This document shows positions 60,974 through 64,000 of a DNA stretch of 64,000 bases, in pieces (position 1 is the first letter of the stretch; each line of letters begins with the position of its first letter). A program made the translations under genes and the position numbers. The stretch lies in contig CM049314.1 in NCBI GenBank assembly GCA_026874595.1, forward strand, positions 58,702,300-58,766,299, written 5' to 3'. The notes beneath the pieces are model-generated. The model was not told the origin of the DNA and did not search any database. It saw nothing but the letters and a program-made list of their open reading frames with translations. This DNA comes from Sipunculus nudus (lineage: Eukaryota; Annelida; Sipuncula; Golfingiida; Sipunculidae).

Positions 60974-63430
60974 CACCTTGACCCCCCCCCCCCCCCTTTT
61001 TTTATCTTATTGCTGTCATCCTATCCTTTGAATTTAAGGATTCTAACATTGAATAAACTAAGACTCAGTAGTGGTTCCGGGCTGTTTTTCACACAATCAC
61101 AACTGAAGATTTTGTTGTCCAATTTAAGGGAAGGGGAAATAAAAATGACCAAAACTCAATAACTATTTAACCAAGAATAACAAAGTACCCACGAAAAAAT
61201 TGCATTTATCAAGCCCGTTCAGATGTCATATAAAATATGCAAATAAGGTAAATATTCAGGTTATCAGGGGTCAAAAGGTCATGAGATTTTCCCCATGCCC
61301 AATATCTAGAAACTGACGACGCATTAATCCTGTGCATGGCGGCATTAGATCAAATTGTCGATTAATGGCCTGATGTAGGTTTAAATCACACACTTGGAAT
61401 GTTTTGGCTCACACATGTGCAAGGAGTACTCAAAATAAAAGCACCTGGACAAAAGACATTGGTGCAATATTAAGGATTTTGTGAGAAACGCCATATTAGG
61501 GGTAGGGGAAATTGAAATGACCATAAGTACATCAATGTTTAGCCTAGAACAGTAAAGTAGCCGACATATTGTTGCATTGGCCGTGCCGGTAAAGATTTTA
61601 TAACAGCGCGAATAAGGCCTATATAAAGATCAATAATTGGTCAATAAGTCATGACATTTTAATTTTGGATAAAATATAAAAAAAATAATCCGACTTAATT
61701 ATTCTGTAATTAGAGCAAATGATCAAACTATAAAGTGGAATTGGTTTGAACTATACTTTCAGAGAGTTCTGATTCACATATTTCAAAGGATAACTCAACA
61801 TAAAAGCATATGAACAAGTGATATAAAAATTATAAATTTGTGAGAAAAGCCATGTTAGGGGTAGGGCATACAAAAATGACCATAACTCTATAGCTTTTGA
61901 TCTGGAACAATGAATATCGATCCAATTGCATGTGAATAAATATGTTTAATAAAACTGTGTAAATATTAAAGGTAAGTATTGAGGTCAACAAGGTTCAAAA
62001 GGTTATGAGATTTTCGTCTCACCTAAAATCTATTAACAAGAGACTACTCAATGCCCCTTTAAGTATGTAGATAGATTAAATGGTCAAAACCAATTCTCAT
62101 AAAGTTCAAGGGTGCAAAAATGATACAGAGAAATTATATGCATTGGATAATAACCTAACATGACGTGTCAGCAAAACTGCCATGCCGACAGATGAAGATT
62201 TGGGGTACCTACAGTTAGATTTGTAGACATTTTTTCTGTCAAAAATCGAAAGGATCAGAAACGGTCTAGAGAATATACCCACATATAAACCTGCAACGCG
62301 TAATGTGCAAGAACTACACAGTTTTAAAGAGATGTCTGAATCGAACATCTATAGGATTCCCTTGACCATGAAAAACAAAAGTTGTGAGCTGGATCCCTTG
62401 CCTGCAAAGGTATTCAAGATAATTGCTCAATATCTGACACCTATTATCACACAGACTGTCAACATCTCAATTAGAACTAGTATATTTTCAGTGGAATTGA
62501 AATGTTCAATAGTGAAACCCCTACTTAAAAAAACGTTTCTCACCAAGTCCCTTATTATTGCACCAACGTCTTTTGTTCAGGTGATTTTATTTTGAGTAAA
62601 CCTTGAACATGTGACATGAACCCACATCTGACCATAAATTGATCATTAAATATTTATTTAATTTATTCATGCAGAGGAATAATGAGTCGTCAGTTTCTAG
62701 ATTTTTGGCATGGGGAAAATCACAAAATCTTTTGACCCCAGTTGACCTCAATATTGACCTAATTTGTATATTATATATTTTCTGAACGGACTTGGTAAAT
62801 GCAACGATTTGGTGGGTTCGGTGGGTAATTTATTGTTCTAGGTTAAACATTGATTGAGTTATAGTCATTTTAATATTTATCTTACGCCTAATATGGGGAA
62901 TTTCCCACAAAATCCTTAATATTGCACCAATGTCTTTGTTCAGGTGCTTTTATTTTGTTCAGGTGATTTTATTTTGAGTAATTCTTGCACATTTGTGGGC
63001 ATTCCAAGTGTGTGATATAAACCCATATCAGGCCATAAATTGACCATTTGATCTAATTCCGCTGTGCACAGGAATACCGAGTCGTCAGATTCTATATTTT
63101 GGGCATGGGAAAAATCTCATTACCTTTTGACCCCTGTTGACCTCAATATTGCATATTGTACAAATCTTCTGATCGGGCTTGATAAATGCAATTATTTGAT
63201 AGGTACTTTGTTATTCTTGTTTAATAGTTATGGAGTTATGTTCATTTTACTTTCCCCTACCCCTAAAATGGGTATCGAAATCTTCAATTGTTAAAGTGTG
63301 AACAAAACAGCCCGGAACCACTAGTGAGTCCAAGTTTAATCAATGTTAACATCCTTAAAACCAAAGTATAGGCTCACAATAAGAAAATAATAGGTTTAGC
63401 TGATTGGTGGGGGGGGGGACTCAAGTTGAA
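60974..63430. mobile_element. Fold-back element with tandemly repeated arms
   Basis: Left arm 60974-about 62050, right arm about 62538-63430, in inverted orientation. Outer marks are CCTTGAC(C)n against (G)nACTCAAG, ATCTTATTG, CCTATCCTTTG, TTAAGGATTCTAACATTGA and GTAGTGGTTCCGGGCTGTTT against their reverse complements. Inside each arm a unit of about 360 bp repeats, with start marks GGGGAAAT..AAATGACCATAA at about 61137, 61508 and 61865. It carries GGTCAAAAGGTCATGAGATTTT, AAAATAAAAGCACCTGGACAAA and ATTAAGGATTTTGTGAGAAA. About three units lie on the left and two or more on the right. No transposase seen. Confidence 0.75.
62180..62537 (+). mobile_element. CR1/L2-type LINE fragment in the fold-back loop
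   Basis: Translation gives FLSKIERIRNGLENIP, TESN-like MSESNIYRIPLTMKNKSCEL with DPLPAKVFK, then YLTPIITQTVNISI and KCSIVKPLLKK. This is the linker and first RT block of a CR1/L2-type LINE, related to but distinct from the one at 26.2 kb. The fragment stops where the right arm begins. Confidence 0.65.
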
Positions 63431-64000
63431 ATATGCAGCAGACAGACTATCCCAGAATGTAGCGTTGTAGAAATACGTACAGATCTGTGTATCTTGCGAA
63501 CAAATAGAAGGGCTGCAGCTTCTGCTGACTTTCGCTCCTGCTCCTACCCCAAATACAGACCTCAGCATGGTGAGTTGTAAAGTGAAGAGAGGGATTAAGA
63601 GTAACCTTCCCCAAGTGTAGACGGAGGGGATTCATAATTAGACATTTTGCAGCGTGGTATACGTGTTTGTTTGTGGCAATGTTAATAATTTCACCTACAC
63701 ATAAGAGTATTTTTTTCATTTACGTCGTCACACAAATATTTAAATGGAAACACATGAAATGAAATAGACTGTTTGAATAGCTGATATATTGAATAAAGTC
63801 ACATTCAATTTTATGCATAAAAAGTTTTCTAGGAAAATTTTGTGTTACATGTTTGTGATATATCTGTGATAAGTAGGATTCTATAATTAATAAATTAAGA
63901 AATAGGAATTTGGTATTTTTGTAAAAATAACAGAAACAATGTTTATTATAGGACGTTAGTAAATTATGGATGTATAAGAGCTAACTTTAAACTAATAAAG
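63431..64000. other. Non-coding DNA to window end
   Basis: Nothing recognised. Confidence 0.4.

Noticed and set aside
1-64000. CRISPR array, bacterial operon, rRNA or classical tRNA genes
   Set aside because: None found; the window is eukaryotic repeat-rich DNA.

Overview
The window reads as AT-rich animal nuclear DNA, most likely from a bivalve-type mollusc. The evidence is its gene families (C-type lectins, a B-box/TRIM-type protein, a rapunzel-like reading frame), a tRNA-headed SINE family, long (TA)n arrays and CpG-containing mobile elements in an AT-rich background. The phylum is an inference from composition and repeat style; no marker gene proves it. There is no sign of bacterial operon structure.

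Layout: 0-0.33 kb holds a possible terminal exon. 1.5-3.9 kb is an old, decayed tandem repeat. 6.8 kb has a SINE copy, followed by TA arrays. 8.44-13.56 kb is a minus-strand Ty3/Gypsy element whose integrase lies before the reverse transcriptase, the order known from the Gmr1 lineage; it is split by a foreign insert at about 10.4-11.0 kb. 13.8-14.06 kb is a dispersed repeat and 15.2 kb a second SINE. 18.1-19.05 kb is a short tandem array. 19.73-20.96 kb is a 412-codon rapunzel-like frame broken only by two stops. 26.2-28.05 kb is a decayed CR1/L2-type LINE ending in (ATT)n. 29.18-29.89 kb is an intact B-box/coiled-coil gene. 32.09-33.73 kb is a dimeric inverted-repeat element rich in TACGCA. 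35.26-36.06 kb is a solo LTR of the Gmr1-like family, followed by a third SINE. 37.56-43.33 kb is a 5'-truncated Ty3/Gypsy element on the minus strand.

43.5-56.7 kb is a C-type lectin cluster. The 49.85-50.81 kb copy (minus) keeps its two lectin exons open with matching splice phase and QPD and WND motifs. Two plus-strand copies (43.54-44.52 and 55.72-56.73 kb) have in-frame stops. The end of the window holds a 496-bp TTAA-flanked MITE (59.68-60.18 kb) and a 2.45-kb fold-back element (60.97-63.43 kb) with tandem repeats in both arms and LINE sequence in its loop.

Only two loci look potentially functional from sequence alone: the B-box gene and the minus-strand lectin. Nothing here amounts to a coherent new multi-gene system. 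The most unusual items are the fold-back element, the TACGCA dimer and the rapunzel-like frame with two stops.
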